From NCBI GenBank assembly GCA_006212115.1, contig PDUK01000010.1, positions 1 to 55,281 on the forward strand: a stretch of 55,281 bases of DNA, given 5' to 3'. The notes under the pieces are model-generated. The model saw nothing but the letters and a program-made list of their open reading frames with translations. It did no database searches and was not told where the DNA came from. Made by a program: the position numbers and the translations under genes. Below, in pieces: positions 1 through 8,917 of the stretch (position 1 is the stretch's first letter; every line of letters starts with the position of its first letter). This DNA comes from Thalassolituus sp. (lineage in GTDB: Bacteria; Pseudomonadota; Gammaproteobacteria; Pseudomonadales; Oceanobacteraceae).

Positions 1-30
1 GAGCTGCGTGCACGCGGCGAAAAAGTCTAA
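1..30 (+). CDS. rpmB: 50S ribosomal protein L28, C-terminal end (partial)
   Basis: Only the last nine codons (ELRARGEKV) and a TAA stop lie in the window. This tail is typical of bacterial L28, a protein of the large ribosomal subunit. Identification rests on the tail together with the rpmG gene that follows 11 bases later, since rpmB-rpmG is the usual gene pair. The start lies before the window. Confidence 0.85.
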   Translation, partial: ELRARGEKV

Positions 31-41
31 GGAGACCTGTT

Positions 42-200
42 ATGCCACGCGATAAGATCCGTCTTGTATCAAGTGCCGGTACCGGTCACTTCTACACTAC
101 TGACAAAAACAAGCGCACCATGCCTGAGAAGTTCGAGATCAAGAAATTTGATCCCGTTGTTCGCAAGCACGTTGCGTACAAAGAAGCTAAGATCAAGTAA
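42..200 (+). CDS. rpmG: 50S ribosomal protein L33
   Basis: This 52-residue basic protein begins [20 protein letters not shown] and ends in a lysine-rich tail, the standard form of L33, a small protein of the large ribosomal subunit. It has no cysteine pairs, so it is the zinc-independent form. A GGAGA ribosome-binding site at 31-35 fits the ATG at 42. It is co-transcribed with rpmB, and a strong terminator follows 20 bases after the stop, so the pair ends a transcription unit here. Confidence 0.97.
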   Translation: MPRDKIRLVSSAGTGHFYTTDKNKRTMPEKFEIKKFDPVVRKHVAYKEAKIK

Positions 201-218
201 TTGATCCCGTTTCTGAAA

Positions 219-242
219 GAACCCGCTTCGGCGGGTTTTTTT
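219..242 (+). terminator. Intrinsic terminator of rpmB-rpmG
   Basis: A perfect ACCCGC/GCGGGT stem closed by a stable TTCG tetraloop (221-236) is followed by a run of seven T. It separates the ribosomal-protein unit from mutM. Confidence 0.93.
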
Positions 243-319
243 ATGCCTGTCATTTCTCAGTCGAATCTCCCTGTACGAACACGATAGAATGTAAACCTAG
301 CCACTATCGACCTGACGTT

Positions 320-1129
320 ATGCCCGAATTACCAGAAGTAGAGACCACACTCCGCGGCATCAGCCCGTATCTGCAGGATCAGACCATCACCCGCATAGAT
401 GTCCGCCAGCCTAAGCTGCGTTGGCCTGTAGAGGGTGAGATTCAGTCTCTGGTTGGCCACAGGGTGCGACGTCTGTCCCGTCGTTCGAAATACATACTGG
501 TTGAGACCGATGCCGGTATGGCGATCTGGCATCTGGGGATGTCAGGCTCTTTGCGTCTGGTTGATCCGGGCACCCCTCTTGCCAAGCATGATCATATTGA
601 TTGGCACCTGAGTGGCGGCAAGGTACTGCGTTATCACGACCCCCGGCGCTTTGGCGCTTTGTTGTGGGTCGCGCCGGGGCAAAGCTCCGAGCATCTTACT
701 CACCTCGGGCCAGAGCCACTTTCCGATGCGTTCGACGACGAGCATCTGTTCAACCGGAGCCGCGGAAAAACTCAGGCCGTTAAGACCTTTATCATGGACG
801 GACGAGTGGTGGTGGGTGTTGGCAATATCTATGCGAATGAAAGCCTGTTTCTGGCGGGTATCCGTCCGCAGACACCGGCAGGCAAAATCAGCAAGGCCCG
901 ATATCAACGACTCACCGAGACGATTCGCCAGGTGTTGGCTGCTGCGATAGAGCAGGGTGGTACAACGTTGAGGGATTTTGTGGGTGGCGATGGTAAGCCC
1001 GGGTATTTTGCACAGCAGCTCTACGTGTATGGACGCGGTGGTGAGTCGTGCAAGAATTGCGACGCAACACTGAAAGAAATCCGTCAGGGGCAGCGAGCGA
1101 CCGTTTACTGCCCGCAATGTCAGCGTTAA
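320..1129 (+). CDS. mutM: Formamidopyrimidine-DNA glycosylase (Fpg/MutM)
   Basis: This 269-residue base-excision repair enzyme removes 8-oxoguanine and ring-opened purines and then nicks the DNA by beta,delta-elimination. The N-terminus [10 protein letters not shown] provides the catalytic Pro2 and Glu3. The conserved lysine lies in RRSKYILVE near residue 60, and the helix-two-turn-helix carries [12 protein letters not shown]. The C-terminus is a CxxC...CxxC zinc finger (CKNC, then CPQC). Length matches the family (about 270). No clear ribosome-binding site is seen before the ATG, which is nonetheless fixed because Pro2 must follow it. It lies alone between the rpmG terminator and a plus-strand exonuclease gene. 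Confidence 0.98.
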   Translation: MPELPEVETTLRGISPYLQDQTITRIDVRQPKLRWPVEGEIQSLVGHRVRRLSRRSKYILVETDAGMAIWHLGMSGSLRLVDPGTPLAKHDHIDWHLSGGKVLRYHDPRRFGALLWVAPGQSSEHLTHLGPEPLSDAFDDEHLFNRSRGKTQAVKTFIMDGRVVVGVGNIYANESLFLAGIRPQTPAGKISKARYQRLTETIRQVLAAAIEQGGTTLRDFVGGDGKPGYFAQQLYVYGRGGESCKNCDATLKEIRQGQRATVYCPQCQR

Positions 1130-1164
1130 TCCAAAAAAGTGCGCGCGACGTATCCTACTGTACT

Positions 1165-1207
1165 ATTTTTATCAGAGCATTTTTACCAGAGCGCTTTTAA
1201 CTGAAGC
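1165..1207 (+). repeat. Short direct repeats upstream of the exonuclease gene
   Basis: Two adjacent 14-base copies, ATTTTTATCAGAGC (1165-1178) and ATTTTTACCAGAGC (1179-1192), differ at one base. A more degenerate third copy follows (1193-1207). They lie in the 166-base gap between mutM and the exonuclease gene, which otherwise holds no recognisable gene. They may be a regulator binding array or simple slippage. Confidence 0.6.
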
Positions 1208-1295
1208 ACTGTGAATAGAAATACTCTGACGATGCTGCCCCGGTGATTACGCTGTCGCCGTTGAAGAACAATAAGCACCTTGTGGGAGGCAATGA

Positions 1296-1811
1296 ATGCC
1301 ACGGATTTCAACACCTTACATTATGGATATTGAAGCATCGGGTTTCGGGCCCGACAGTTATCCTATCGAGATTGGTGTCGCCCTTGCCGATGGTGCGCGC
1401 TTCTGTTCGTTGATTGTTCCGGCAGCAGACTGGACGCACTGGGATGACTCCGCTCAGGGAGTGCACAATATTTCGCGTGATATGCTCAAACGGCACGGCA
1501 GTCATGTACATCAGGTGGCGACTGAGCTGAATGAAATGCTGGCGGGCAAGACCGTATACAGCGATGGTTGGGTGGTCGACAAACCCTGGTTATTGCGCCT
1601 GTTTCAGGCTGCGGGTGTGAACATGTCCTTTCAGCTCAGTCCGATTGAAATGATCATGACGGAGCCTCAGATTTTGCTCTGGGACGACACTAAGGCCCGT
1701 TTGACTGAGGAGGCGAACCTCCAGCGCCACCGGGCCAGTAACGATGCATGGCTGATTCAGGAAACCTACCGCCACACTAATGAGGCATTGGATGCCACTC
1801 TCACTGGTTGA
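1296..1811 (+). CDS. DEDDh-family 3'-5' exonuclease-like protein
   Basis: This 171-residue protein has the motifs of the DnaQ/RNase T exonuclease fold. Exo I is IMDIEASGFG, with the DxE metal ligands; Exo II lies around VYSDGWVVDKPWLL; Exo III is HRASNDAWLI, with the catalytic His and Asp. It is a single exonuclease domain with no polymerase or accessory domain, so the substrate (DNA, RNA or small oligonucleotides) cannot be told. A GGGAGG sequence sits before the ATG. The 3' end overlaps the convergent osmC-type gene by 11 bases. Family membership is well supported; the cellular role is unknown. Confidence 0.85.
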   Translation: MPRISTPYIMDIEASGFGPDSYPIEIGVALADGARFCSLIVPAADWTHWDDSAQGVHNISRDMLKRHGSHVHQVATELNEMLAGKTVYSDGWVVDKPWLLRLFQAAGVNMSFQLSPIEMIMTEPQILLWDDTKARLTEEANLQRHRASNDAWLIQETYRHTNEALDATLTG

Positions 1812-2232
1812 GTGTGTATTCGAGAGTGATATCGGTATTCAGTAACTTGGATATCGGACAATTTGCTTTGGCCGACTGAGCAATCCGCTCGAACTCGTCA
1901 CCGTCGATACCTTCAACCTGCGCTTTGAGTGTCAAAGCCGATTTGGACACCGCAAAGCCATCTCCGTCTTTATCGAGAGAAACGGCGGCACTGGTCTGCA
2001 GCTTTCCTTCTTTGTAGCCTTCGCCTTCAAGCGCAAATGACAGCGCCATGGTAAAGCAACTGGCGTGTGCGGCAGCGATCAGTTCTTCGGGGTTGGTGCC
2101 GGGCTCATCCTCAAAACGAGTATTGAAACCGTACGGCTGGTCTTTTAATGCGCCTGTTTCGGTCGAGACACTGGCTTTCGCTTTTTTACCAAGTGCGTGA
2201 TAAATCGCTGAGCCTTTCTTAATAATCGTCAT
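1801..2232 (-). CDS. OsmC family peroxiredoxin
   Basis: This 143-residue protein belongs to the OsmC/Ohr family, thiol peroxidases that detoxify organic hydroperoxides. Two cysteines sit in family contexts: AAHASCFTMALSF in the central helix and AKANCPISKLL near the C-terminus. The N-terminal strand (KKGSAIYHALGKKAKASVST) matches OsmC proper rather than Ohr. GGAGG four to five bases before the ATG supports the start. The gene converges with the exonuclease gene, overlapping it by 11 bases. It is not clearly in an operon with the serine hydrolase gene upstream, though both are on the minus strand 52 bases apart. Confidence 0.92.
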   Translation of the reverse strand: MTIIKKGSAIYHALGKKAKASVSTETGALKDQPYGFNTRFEDEPGTNPEELIAAAHASCFTMALSFALEGEGYKEGKLQTSAAVSLDKDGDGFAVSKSALTLKAQVEGIDGDEFERIAQSAKANCPISKLLNTDITLEYTLNQ

Positions 2233-2284
2233 ACGTCCTCCAACGGGTTGCGTCTTCTTGTGACCTTGTATGCCGTACTAAGTT

Positions 2285-3700
2285 TCAGCTGTTTGGTTTG
2301 TCCTGCGCTTCATGTGATGACGCAGTTGTTTGAACGGATGCCATGACATCGCGTATGAGATTACCAATAAGGCGTCGTTGCAGTCGGTGATCTTCGGTAA
2401 TGCCTGTGCGGACGATCACGAGATCGTGAGATGGAATCATGACCACCCGTTGTCCTTGATGTCCCGACAGGTAGCGAACATCCGGTACATCTTTCCAACG
2501 CTTCTTCTCGGCATTGATCCAGAGTTGGCCGCCGTAGATAGGGGACTGTTCCGACTCTGCCAGCGCAAAGTCGACCCACTCTTTTGACAGTACCTGCTCA
2601 CCATTCCACTCGCCACCTTGCAGATAAAGTTGGCCAATGCGTGCCCAGTCCCGCGCTTTCAGAAAACCGTATGCCCCGCCCACTAACTGTCCATGTGCAT
2701 CAAACTCGATAAAACCATCGGTGATGCCCAACGGATAAAACAGTTCTTGTTGATAGAAATTATACACCGCTTGCTGACTGCCAAAGTGCTGCTGAATGAT
2801 GGCAGCAAGACGATTCGTTTCGGCGGTAGAGTAAGCAAAATGTTCGCCCGCCGTATGCACCTTGGGTTGGTTGACGGCGTAACCGTGCTGATCACTTTCA
2901 AGGTACAGCATTTGGGTGACGTCAGAGAACTTGGTGTAATCTTCGTTTACCAAGACGCCACCCGTCATATTCACCAACTGTCGGGTGGTGATATCGGCGC
3001 GATCGGTTTGCGCCCATTCACGGATCGGCGCGGGGGCATCCAGATCCAGTACTCCTTGGTCGGCCAACTTACCGATTAACATTCCTGTCAGGGTTTTGGT
3101 CATCGACCAACCGAGTAATCGGGTGTCTTTGCTGGCTCCCTCTCCGTATTGCTCGAAAATCAGCTCGCCTTTATGAATTACAACAACCGATGTGGTGTGA
3201 GCCATATCGTGACTGAATAATGCGTCGGCTGCATTCTGAATCCGACCCATGTCGATATCGCGGTGCGCCGTAACAACAGGCCCGCTGCCGTGTGGCCAGG
3301 GCTGATCAGCCGGAAGAGATTGTGTGGTTGATGGGGTAAAGGGAATGGCCGCGACTTCTTCGCGGGTACGATCAATCAATAGCGTACAGCCTTTGCCTTC
3401 TGTGTAGAATGCGACGGCATCGTCTCCTAAGAATTTGTCGCCGACACGTACTTCCTGAGCGTCATGGTCTACGTCTACTGTCCAGATTAATGGCAGCGGT
3501 TTTACTTTTTTAGCAATGTAACGATCGATGACTTGCTGCTCGTCAAAATCTGAATTAAATACGTACGAGCACAGGTATTTTGCCGCGTAACCCTTTCCGA
3601 CGGGAAGGTCGTCGAGTAAGCCGCTGTTGTATAAATATAAAGCGGGTAAAGCCAGTAACAAAACTACGAAAGTACTGATAATTTTTATTTTTTTACTCAT
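2285..3700 (-). CDS. Membrane-anchored serine hydrolase of the class C beta-lactamase fold
   Basis: The 471-residue protein has an N-terminal hydrophobic segment (residues 8-24), which should anchor it or act as an uncleaved signal. A roughly 120-residue unassigned region follows, then a beta-lactamase/D-Ala-D-Ala peptidase domain. The three active-site motifs are visible: SxxK as S199-M-T-K202, YxT/YxN as Y290-S-T, and a C-terminal SGHQGQ in place of KTG. This motif set is typical of the EstB/6-aminohexanoate hydrolase type of esterases and amidases rather than true beta-lactamases. Substrate is unknown. It lies downstream of ggt on the same strand with a 48-base gap. Confidence 0.85.
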   Translation of the reverse strand: MSKKIKIISTFVVLLLALPALYLYNSGLLDDLPVGKGYAAKYLCSYVFNSDFDEQQVIDRYIAKKVKPLPLIWTVDVDHDAQEVRVGDKFLGDDAVAFYTEGKGCTLLIDRTREEVAAIPFTPSTTQSLPADQPWPHGSGPVVTAHRDIDMGRIQNAADALFSHDMAHTTSVVVIHKGELIFEQYGEGASKDTRLLGWSMTKTLTGMLIGKLADQGVLDLDAPAPIREWAQTDRADITTRQLVNMTGGVLVNEDYTKFSDVTQMLYLESDQHGYAVNQPKVHTAGEHFAYSTAETNRLAAIIQQHFGSQQAVYNFYQQELFYPLGITDGFIEFDAHGQLVGGAYGFLKARDWARIGQLYLQGGEWNGEQVLSKEWVDFALAESEQSPIYGGQLWINAEKKRWKDVPDVRYLSGHQGQRVVMIPSHDLVIVRTGITEDHRLQRRLIGNLIRDVMASVQTTASSHEAQDKPNS

Positions 3701-3748
3701 TTTTTATCCGCCTTTAAAATCCGAAAAGGACTATTTTTAGAAACGCTT

Positions 3749-5518
3749 CTAGTACTTTTTATATCGAGTGCTATTTTCAGTAGCCGATTTTTTAATAGCC
3801 ACTTTTTCAATAACCACGGAAGACCCAATACCGCGAGGGTCTGATGCGGCGGTTACTTTTCCACTTTTTTTATCGATCAGAATGGCCTGCATATTGCCGT
3901 ATTCTCGGCCGACATCTGCGAATTTGTGCCCTCGCGATTCGAGCTCTTTCTTCACGTCATCCGCTATCACGTCCGGCTCGTGTTGGATGACATCAGGCAG
4001 GTACTGGTGATGAACGCGTGGTCGGGAAACCCACTCCTCAACGGGCTTACCTTGCAGGTATTCCAGTGTGCCGAGAAAGACCATGCTGATGATCCGGCTG
4101 CCACCGGGTGTGCCGAGTACCGCTATGCTGTCGTCTGACTCCAGCATTGAAGGTGACATAGACGACAACGGACGCTTGCCCGGTGCAATGGCATTGGCCT
4201 CATTACCGACCAGGCCGTATGCATTAGGCTCACCGGGTTTGGCTGAGAAGTCGTCCATCTCATTGTTTAATAGAATGCCTGTTCCCGGGATAGTGTAGGC
4301 CGAGCCGAACGGAAGGTTGATGCTTAACGTGGCTGATACGCGGTTGCCTTTGCTATCGACAACCGACAAATGCGTTGTATGGAAGCCTTCTTCAATATTT
4401 TTAGGACCATCGAGATCGAGACTTGGGGTTGCTTGTGTCATGTCGATGCTGTTCGCCCACTGTGCATTGCGGACTTTGCTGATCAGCTCAGCGACTGGGA
4501 CATCGACGAAATCTGGGTCTCCGAGGTATTCGGCGCGATCGCGATAGGCGCGGCGCATGACTTCAGTCAGAAGGTGAAGCTGATCTGCTTCACTCAGTGA
4601 CTGCCAATCGAATTGCTCGAGCATGCGTAGCATCTGTGCAATCGCAATACCGCCCGATGACGGTGGTGGTGCGCTGATCAGCTGTACGTCGCCTAGAGTG
4701 ATCTGGATTGGTTCTCTTTCCTTTACCTGATAAGACGCGAGGTCATTGAGTGTCCAGTCGCCTCCGGCCTGATTAACCTCGTCTACCATAGTGACCGCAA
4801 GAGGGCCGCGGTAGAAACCATCGAATCCTACATTGGCCAGCTGTTCCAGCGTATCGGCAAGGTCCTGTTGTTTCAGAACATGACCGACCTGAGGAATGGC
4901 ACCTTCATCCAGAAACAGAGAACGGCTTTCGTCATAGCGCTTAATGGCGTCCAGTCGATATCCCATTAATTTCTGATAATGCGGATCAATGGGGAAGCCC
5001 TCCCGCGCCTGCAGGATGGCGGGGGCGAGGGATTGTGTCAGAGGGAGTTCACCATACTGTTCAGCGAGATGAACGAAGGCCGCAGGCTGGCCTGGAATAC
5101 CCGCCGCCGTGGCGCCGTTAACGGCTTTGTCTCGATCGACATCGCCGTTCTGATCAAGATAGTAGTCGCGGTGAAAAGACTGTGGAGCGGTTTCCCGTGC
5201 ATCAATAAAGCGGTACTGCTCAGCATCGGCGTCGTACAGTAACCAGAACCCGCCGCCACCGATACCAGCGCTGTAAGGTTCGACAACCCCCAGGCTTGCA
5301 GCAACGGCAATGGCGGCATCAAAGGCGTTACCACCATTCGCCAGAATATCGAGGCCAGCCTGCGTCGCCATTGGATGGGCGCTGGCAATGGCGACTGCCC
5401 CGGAGTCCTGTCGCGCTGCTTTTGTATTGTTCTGAGCGCACCCTGTGATCTGAGCAACGGCAAACGTGCTGATAAGCACCAAGGCAGTGAAAGTACGTGT
5501 GGGCCAAACGCGACGCAT
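3749..5518 (-). CDS. ggt: Gamma-glutamyltransferase (glutathione hydrolase)
   Basis: This 589-residue precursor is cleaved by itself into two chains and transfers or hydrolyses the gamma-glutamyl group of glutathione outside the cytoplasm. The self-cleavage and nucleophile threonine lies in HTTHLSVVDSKGN. PGTGILLNNEMDDFS and SSMSPSML are further hallmark motifs. The N-terminus has a signal peptide ending ITGC, so the protein may be a lipoprotein. I chose the ATG at 5518 because GGAGG lies seven bases before it and the signal peptide starts there; an upstream in-frame start at 5581 would precede the signal sequence. The ribosome-binding site lies inside a hairpin, described separately. Confidence 0.93.
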   Translation of the reverse strand: MRRVWPTRTFTALVLISTFAVAQITGCAQNNTKAARQDSGAVAIASAHPMATQAGLDILANGGNAFDAAIAVAASLGVVEPYSAGIGGGGFWLLYDADAEQYRFIDARETAPQSFHRDYYLDQNGDVDRDKAVNGATAAGIPGQPAAFVHLAEQYGELPLTQSLAPAILQAREGFPIDPHYQKLMGYRLDAIKRYDESRSLFLDEGAIPQVGHVLKQQDLADTLEQLANVGFDGFYRGPLAVTMVDEVNQAGGDWTLNDLASYQVKEREPIQITLGDVQLISAPPPSSGGIAIAQMLRMLEQFDWQSLSEADQLHLLTEVMRRAYRDRAEYLGDPDFVDVPVAELISKVRNAQWANSIDMTQATPSLDLDGPKNIEEGFHTTHLSVVDSKGNRVSATLSINLPFGSAYTIPGTGILLNNEMDDFSAKPGEPNAYGLVGNEANAIAPGKRPLSSMSPSMLESDDSIAVLGTPGGSRIISMVFLGTLEYLQGKPVEEWVSRPRVHHQYLPDVIQHEPDVIADDVKKELESRGHKFADVGREYGNMQAILIDKKSGKVTAASDPRGIGSSVVIEKVAIKKSATENSTRYKKY

Positions 5519-5546
5519 AAAAAAACCTCCGGAAACAGGAGGCTTT
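5519..5546 (-). promoter_or_regulatory. Terminator-like hairpin containing the ggt ribosome-binding site
   Basis: On the minus strand, AAAGCCTCC and GGAGGTTTT form a nine-pair stem (one G-U pair) around a seven-base loop, followed by a T run that ends at the ggt ATG. The 3' arm contains the only ribosome-binding site of ggt (GGAGG). The element is 55 bases after the coaD stop. It could end coaD transcription, control ggt translation, or both; this is inference from the sequence. Confidence 0.65.
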
Positions 5547-5601
5547 AGTGTCGTCGTGATAGTCCTTATGTGCAACCGCAAAGCACAGATTTACGGACGT
5601 T

Positions 5602-6081
<480 letters not shown>

Positions 6082-6099
6082 TTAGCCTTTAGGTAATTA

Positions 6100-6116
6100 C
6101 AGCCACTCGGTAGCTG
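6100..6116. other. Small inverted repeat between apbE and coaD
   Basis: CAGCTAC and GTGGCTG form a seven-pair stem with one G-U pair and a CGA loop. There is no T run on either strand, so it is at best a weak terminator or a messenger-end stabiliser after apbE. Nothing else is recognised in this 90-base gap. Confidence 0.3.
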
Positions 6117-6168
6117 GAAAGTCTATGCGCGAATAGTAAAGGAAGGATCTGGACTCGGCAAATGAGAC

Positions 6169-7284
6169 TCAGTCAGGCAGGGTTGAATACACTTCGCCGT
6201 CGGCACCAATAATCATAGCTTCTGCTTCGGGTAGCTGGCGTATTAGGGCTAGCCCGCGCTCTGGGCCTAATACAAAGACGGCAGTCGCGAGCGCATCCGC
6301 GAGGTAAGCACGAGAGGTCAGGACGGTAGAACTGCGACTCAACCGGGCCGGATGGCCGGTATCAGGGTCTATGATGTGATGATAGCGAACACCGTCACGT
6401 TCAAAGAAACGTTCGTAATCCCCGGACGTGGCGACGGCGGCATTGGCTACCGGCAACATGGCGATCAGCTGTTCCGCTTCGTCGGGGTGCTGTATGCCTA
6501 CTTGCCAGCGCTTTTCGCCATGCTGGCCGGAACTTGCGTAGAGATCTCCTCCAGCATTGATATAAAACACATCAAAGCCCGCCAGGCGGATGATCTGAGC
6601 GGCGCGGTCGATGGCGTACCCTTTGGCAATACCTCCAAGACCAATGCGGGTGTTGGTGTGTTTCAGAAAGACCGAGCGCGGCTCTGGCTTCAGTTCAATG
6701 TGGCGGTAGTCAATTGCAGAGACGGCGTCGCTTAGCTGTTTTTCGGTTGGAATAACCTGAGTGCGGAAATCCCATAATTTGCCTGCACTCTTGAAGGTAA
6801 TATCAAACTTTCCGTGACTGATATCCGCGATCCTGACGGCTTCACTGATCAGACGGAATACTTCGGTAGAGACGACGACCGCTTGTTGGCCTGCAGCCTG
6901 ATTTATTTGACTGATTTCACTGTCGGGTTCCCATTCAGACATAAGCCGGGTAATGCGCTCGATTTCCTCGACGGCAGCGCTGATAGCGCCCTCGGCAGAC
7001 GATATCCCGGCATGTGATGTGGTGTGCTGAGTGTTGGGAAGCGCAATATGGAAGTCGACCGTAGTCGTCATCAGACTGACACTCCGGTGAACCACGCTAG
7101 CTGAGCGGTGTTCTGGACTCGTCTCTGTATATTTTGTCGTCGCGGTGCTTTTTGCCGTCGTGGTGCTTTCTATAGCCGAATGGCTGAGAGCACGGATGCG
7201 CTCGGCTGTTGCCGTAGGAGCCAGCGTAGCGCCCGATAACAAGGCGACCAGTATCCACAGGCTACGGCTAAAAAGTGTATTCAC
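6169..7284 (-). CDS. apbE: FAD:protein FMN transferase (ApbE family)
   Basis: This 371-residue exported protein belongs to the ApbE family, which uses FAD to attach FMN to a Thr or Ser of target proteins on the outer side of the cytoplasmic membrane. A signal peptide occupies residues 1-27. A Ser/Thr-rich linker of about 50 residues follows, longer than usual. The catalytic domain carries LGGIAKGYAIDRAA, NAGGDLYASSG, HHIIDPDTGHPA and YLADALATAVFVLG. The start is GTG, overlapping the stop of the thioredoxin gene (GTGA), so translation is probably coupled. It is the last gene of a four-gene unit with DUF4266, DUF3570 and TlpA-like proteins, so those exported partners are the likely substrates (inference). 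Confidence 0.93.
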   Translation of the reverse strand: MNTLFSRSLWILVALLSGATLAPTATAERIRALSHSAIESTTTAKSTATTKYTETSPEHRSASVVHRSVSLMTTTVDFHIALPNTQHTTSHAGISSAEGAISAAVEEIERITRLMSEWEPDSEISQINQAAGQQAVVVSTEVFRLISEAVRIADISHGKFDITFKSAGKLWDFRTQVIPTEKQLSDAVSAIDYRHIELKPEPRSVFLKHTNTRIGLGGIAKGYAIDRAAQIIRLAGFDVFYINAGGDLYASSGQHGEKRWQVGIQHPDEAEQLIAMLPVANAAVATSGDYERFFERDGVRYHHIIDPDTGHPARLSRSSTVLTSRAYLADALATAVFVLGPERGLALIRQLPEAEAMIIGADGEVYSTLPD

Positions 7285-7736
7285 CGTTCGGTCTGCAAAG
7301 AGTCCAGCGCGTCTTTAAAATCATCGTCTACGCGCCTTCCCCGGAATACCGCCTCTCCTGAGGCGTTCAACACGATAAGAGTGGGAGTGCCACGAACATC
7401 AAAACGGTCTCCGATGATCAGATCAGGGTCACTCAGTGAGGGCCATGGCAGGTTGCGCTCGACTTCCACTCTACGCCCGTCTTCCGGTGTTTTGTTAACG
7501 TTGAGCCCGAGCCAGATGAAGTCCGGGTGCTCAGCCCGTTCTACTTTCAGGTGTGGAATCTCTTTCATGCAGTAGCCGCACCAGGACGCCCAGGCAATTA
7601 ATACGACGGGCTTCTCCGGTTGAGAAAAATCAATTTCGTAGTCTTTATCCGTCAGTGTTTTGTACACATCGGCATGCGACAAGCCGCAAAAAATAAGAAT
7701 AAAAAAAGCGAATGATAGCTGTGATAAACGCATCAT
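7281..7736 (-). CDS. TlpA-like periplasmic thioredoxin
   Basis: This 151-residue protein has a signal peptide (MMRLSQLSFAFFILIFCGLS, cleaved near HADV) and a thioredoxin fold with the active site WCGYC (Cys53 and Cys56). A conserved cis-proline stands in RGTPTLIV. It resembles TlpA/ResA-type oxidoreductases that reduce specific disulfides outside the cytoplasm. I chose the ATG at 7736, which overlaps the stop of the DUF3570 gene as ATGA. Given the cysteines in the tail of the DUF4266 lipoprotein, that protein is a plausible redox client; this is inference. Confidence 0.9.
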   Translation of the reverse strand: MMRLSQLSFAFFILIFCGLSHADVYKTLTDKDYEIDFSQPEKPVVLIAWASWCGYCMKEIPHLKVERAEHPDFIWLGLNVNKTPEDGRRVEVERNLPWPSLSDPDLIIGDRFDVRGTPTLIVLNASGEAVFRGRRVDDDFKDALDSLQTER

Positions 7737-8917
7737 AATTTTGTGTACCACCCGAGTGTAAGCCAATAAAAGTGAAGTTCATCAGAGCGTCGATAGACGT
7801 TAAATCCGATGTCGTAATTCGACGGCTCTTTGGTTAACCAGCCTGCTGTAAGATACGACAGCGTTAATCCTGCACTGTGCCCATCGAAGCTACCGAGATC
7901 CGAGTCGCTGGTTTGATAAAGGCGCGTTGCCTGGTCGGTCTGCGGATTGACTCGGGGCCCCTGAAATTGCTGCTCGAAGTAGTGACTGGCAGATTGAGTA
8001 TAAAATCGATAACTGGGTTCAAGGGTGAGTTTTCCATCGCTCAGATGATAAAAATAGCGCGCCTCTAATGCACGCCCAATGATTCCCCAGTTATCTTTGT
8101 AATAGCTTGCGCCGAGTTGAACGGAGTCGCTTTTTATTGCGTGCTTGTAGCGCACGGAGAACGTATTGCGAATACGCTCATCGGGCAATATTTCAAACTC
8201 GCGTTGGCCGTTGTCCAGTAATATGGAATTGAACGAAGTTGCCAACATGCCGCGTTGCTCGCTGTATACCCATGACGCATTAATCAATGATACTGGCGTT
8301 AGTGTCTGGGTCACGCTGAATGCGCTGCTCGTTGTATCGCGGGGTTCATCCGTTTCTTTGCTGCCGTCGTAACGGATCATGCGGACGGTATCATCATAAA
8401 ATTGCACATCTGCACTGAGCTGCGTTGACTCTTCGTTGAGCGACTGCGATAAACCAAAACCGTAGCCCGTACTGCGGTAGGCAAATTCTTGTCCGTAGCT
8501 AGCGAACAGAGTGAATCCTGTGCGCGATTCCGTACGATGCTTCCAGCGCCCCTCAAAATTAAAGCGGCCGGGATTGTAGCCCGTCGCCCCGGATACGGTT
8601 TCTGCTTTATCGCGGGCATCGTCGTAGGATGCCGCGGTGACCAGGTCGCCCACGGCCTTCAGGCTGGCGGCATTATGGTCGTTCAGCCTCTGCTGAAAAA
8701 GCAGTATGCCTTCGTAAATAGTGGCATGTTCTTCAATGCTCGGGTTGCCGCCTTTTCCACCGCCGTCATCTTGCTGATAAACGATGCCGCGTGCGGCGAA
8801 AATGCTGTCCAGCTCATCGGCTGTTGGCGCTGCCGCATGCGACCATCCAGCGATAGCGAATGCAGACAAAACAGCAAGGGGCTTCACGAAGGGCTTTAGC
8901 AGCGAATTTAATAGCAT
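7733..8917 (-). CDS. DUF3570 protein, probable outer-membrane beta-barrel
   Basis: The 394-residue protein has a signal peptide (cleaved after WSHA). An N-terminal helical region of about 90 residues follows, then alternating hydrophobic/polar strands rich in Tyr and Ser that end in an aromatic-rich strand, LTLGWYTKL. This is the pattern of an outer-membrane barrel. I recognise it as DUF3570, whose function is not established. The motif ETVSGATGY (S109-G-A-T112) just before the barrel resembles the SGAT motifs to which ApbE attaches FMN in NqrC/RnfG proteins. I chose the ATG at 8917, six bases after GGAGG; an in-frame TTG at 8923 lies too close to that site. It overlaps both neighbours. Confidence 0.85.
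   Translation of the reverse strand: MLLNSLLKPFVKPLAVLSAFAIAGWSHAAAPTADELDSIFAARGIVYQQDDGGGKGGNPSIEEHATIYEGILLFQQRLNDHNAASLKAVGDLVTAASYDDARDKAETVSGATGYNPGRFNFEGRWKHRTESRTGFTLFASYGQEFAYRSTGYGFGLSQSLNEESTQLSADVQFYDDTVRMIRYDGSKETDEPRDTTSSAFSVTQTLTPVSLINASWVYSEQRGMLATSFNSILLDNGQREFEILPDERIRNTFSVRYKHAIKSDSVQLGASYYKDNWGIIGRALEARYFYHLSDGKLTLEPSYRFYTQSASHYFEQQFQGPRVNPQTDQATRLYQTSDSDLGSFDGHSAGLTLSYLTAGWLTKEPSNYDIGFNVYRRSDELHFYWLTLGWYTKL

Noticed and set aside
285-290. TAGAAT as the -10 box of a mutM promoter
   Set aside because: No acceptable -35 box stands about 17 bases upstream.
542-1117. 191-codon minus-strand frame opposite mutM
   Set aside because: Antisense to a complete and clearly conserved mutM; no start signal or motif.
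5519-5581. Longer start for gamma-glutamyltransferase
   Set aside because: It would place 21 polar residues before the signal peptide and run through the hairpin; the ATG at 5518 has GGAGG at proper distance.
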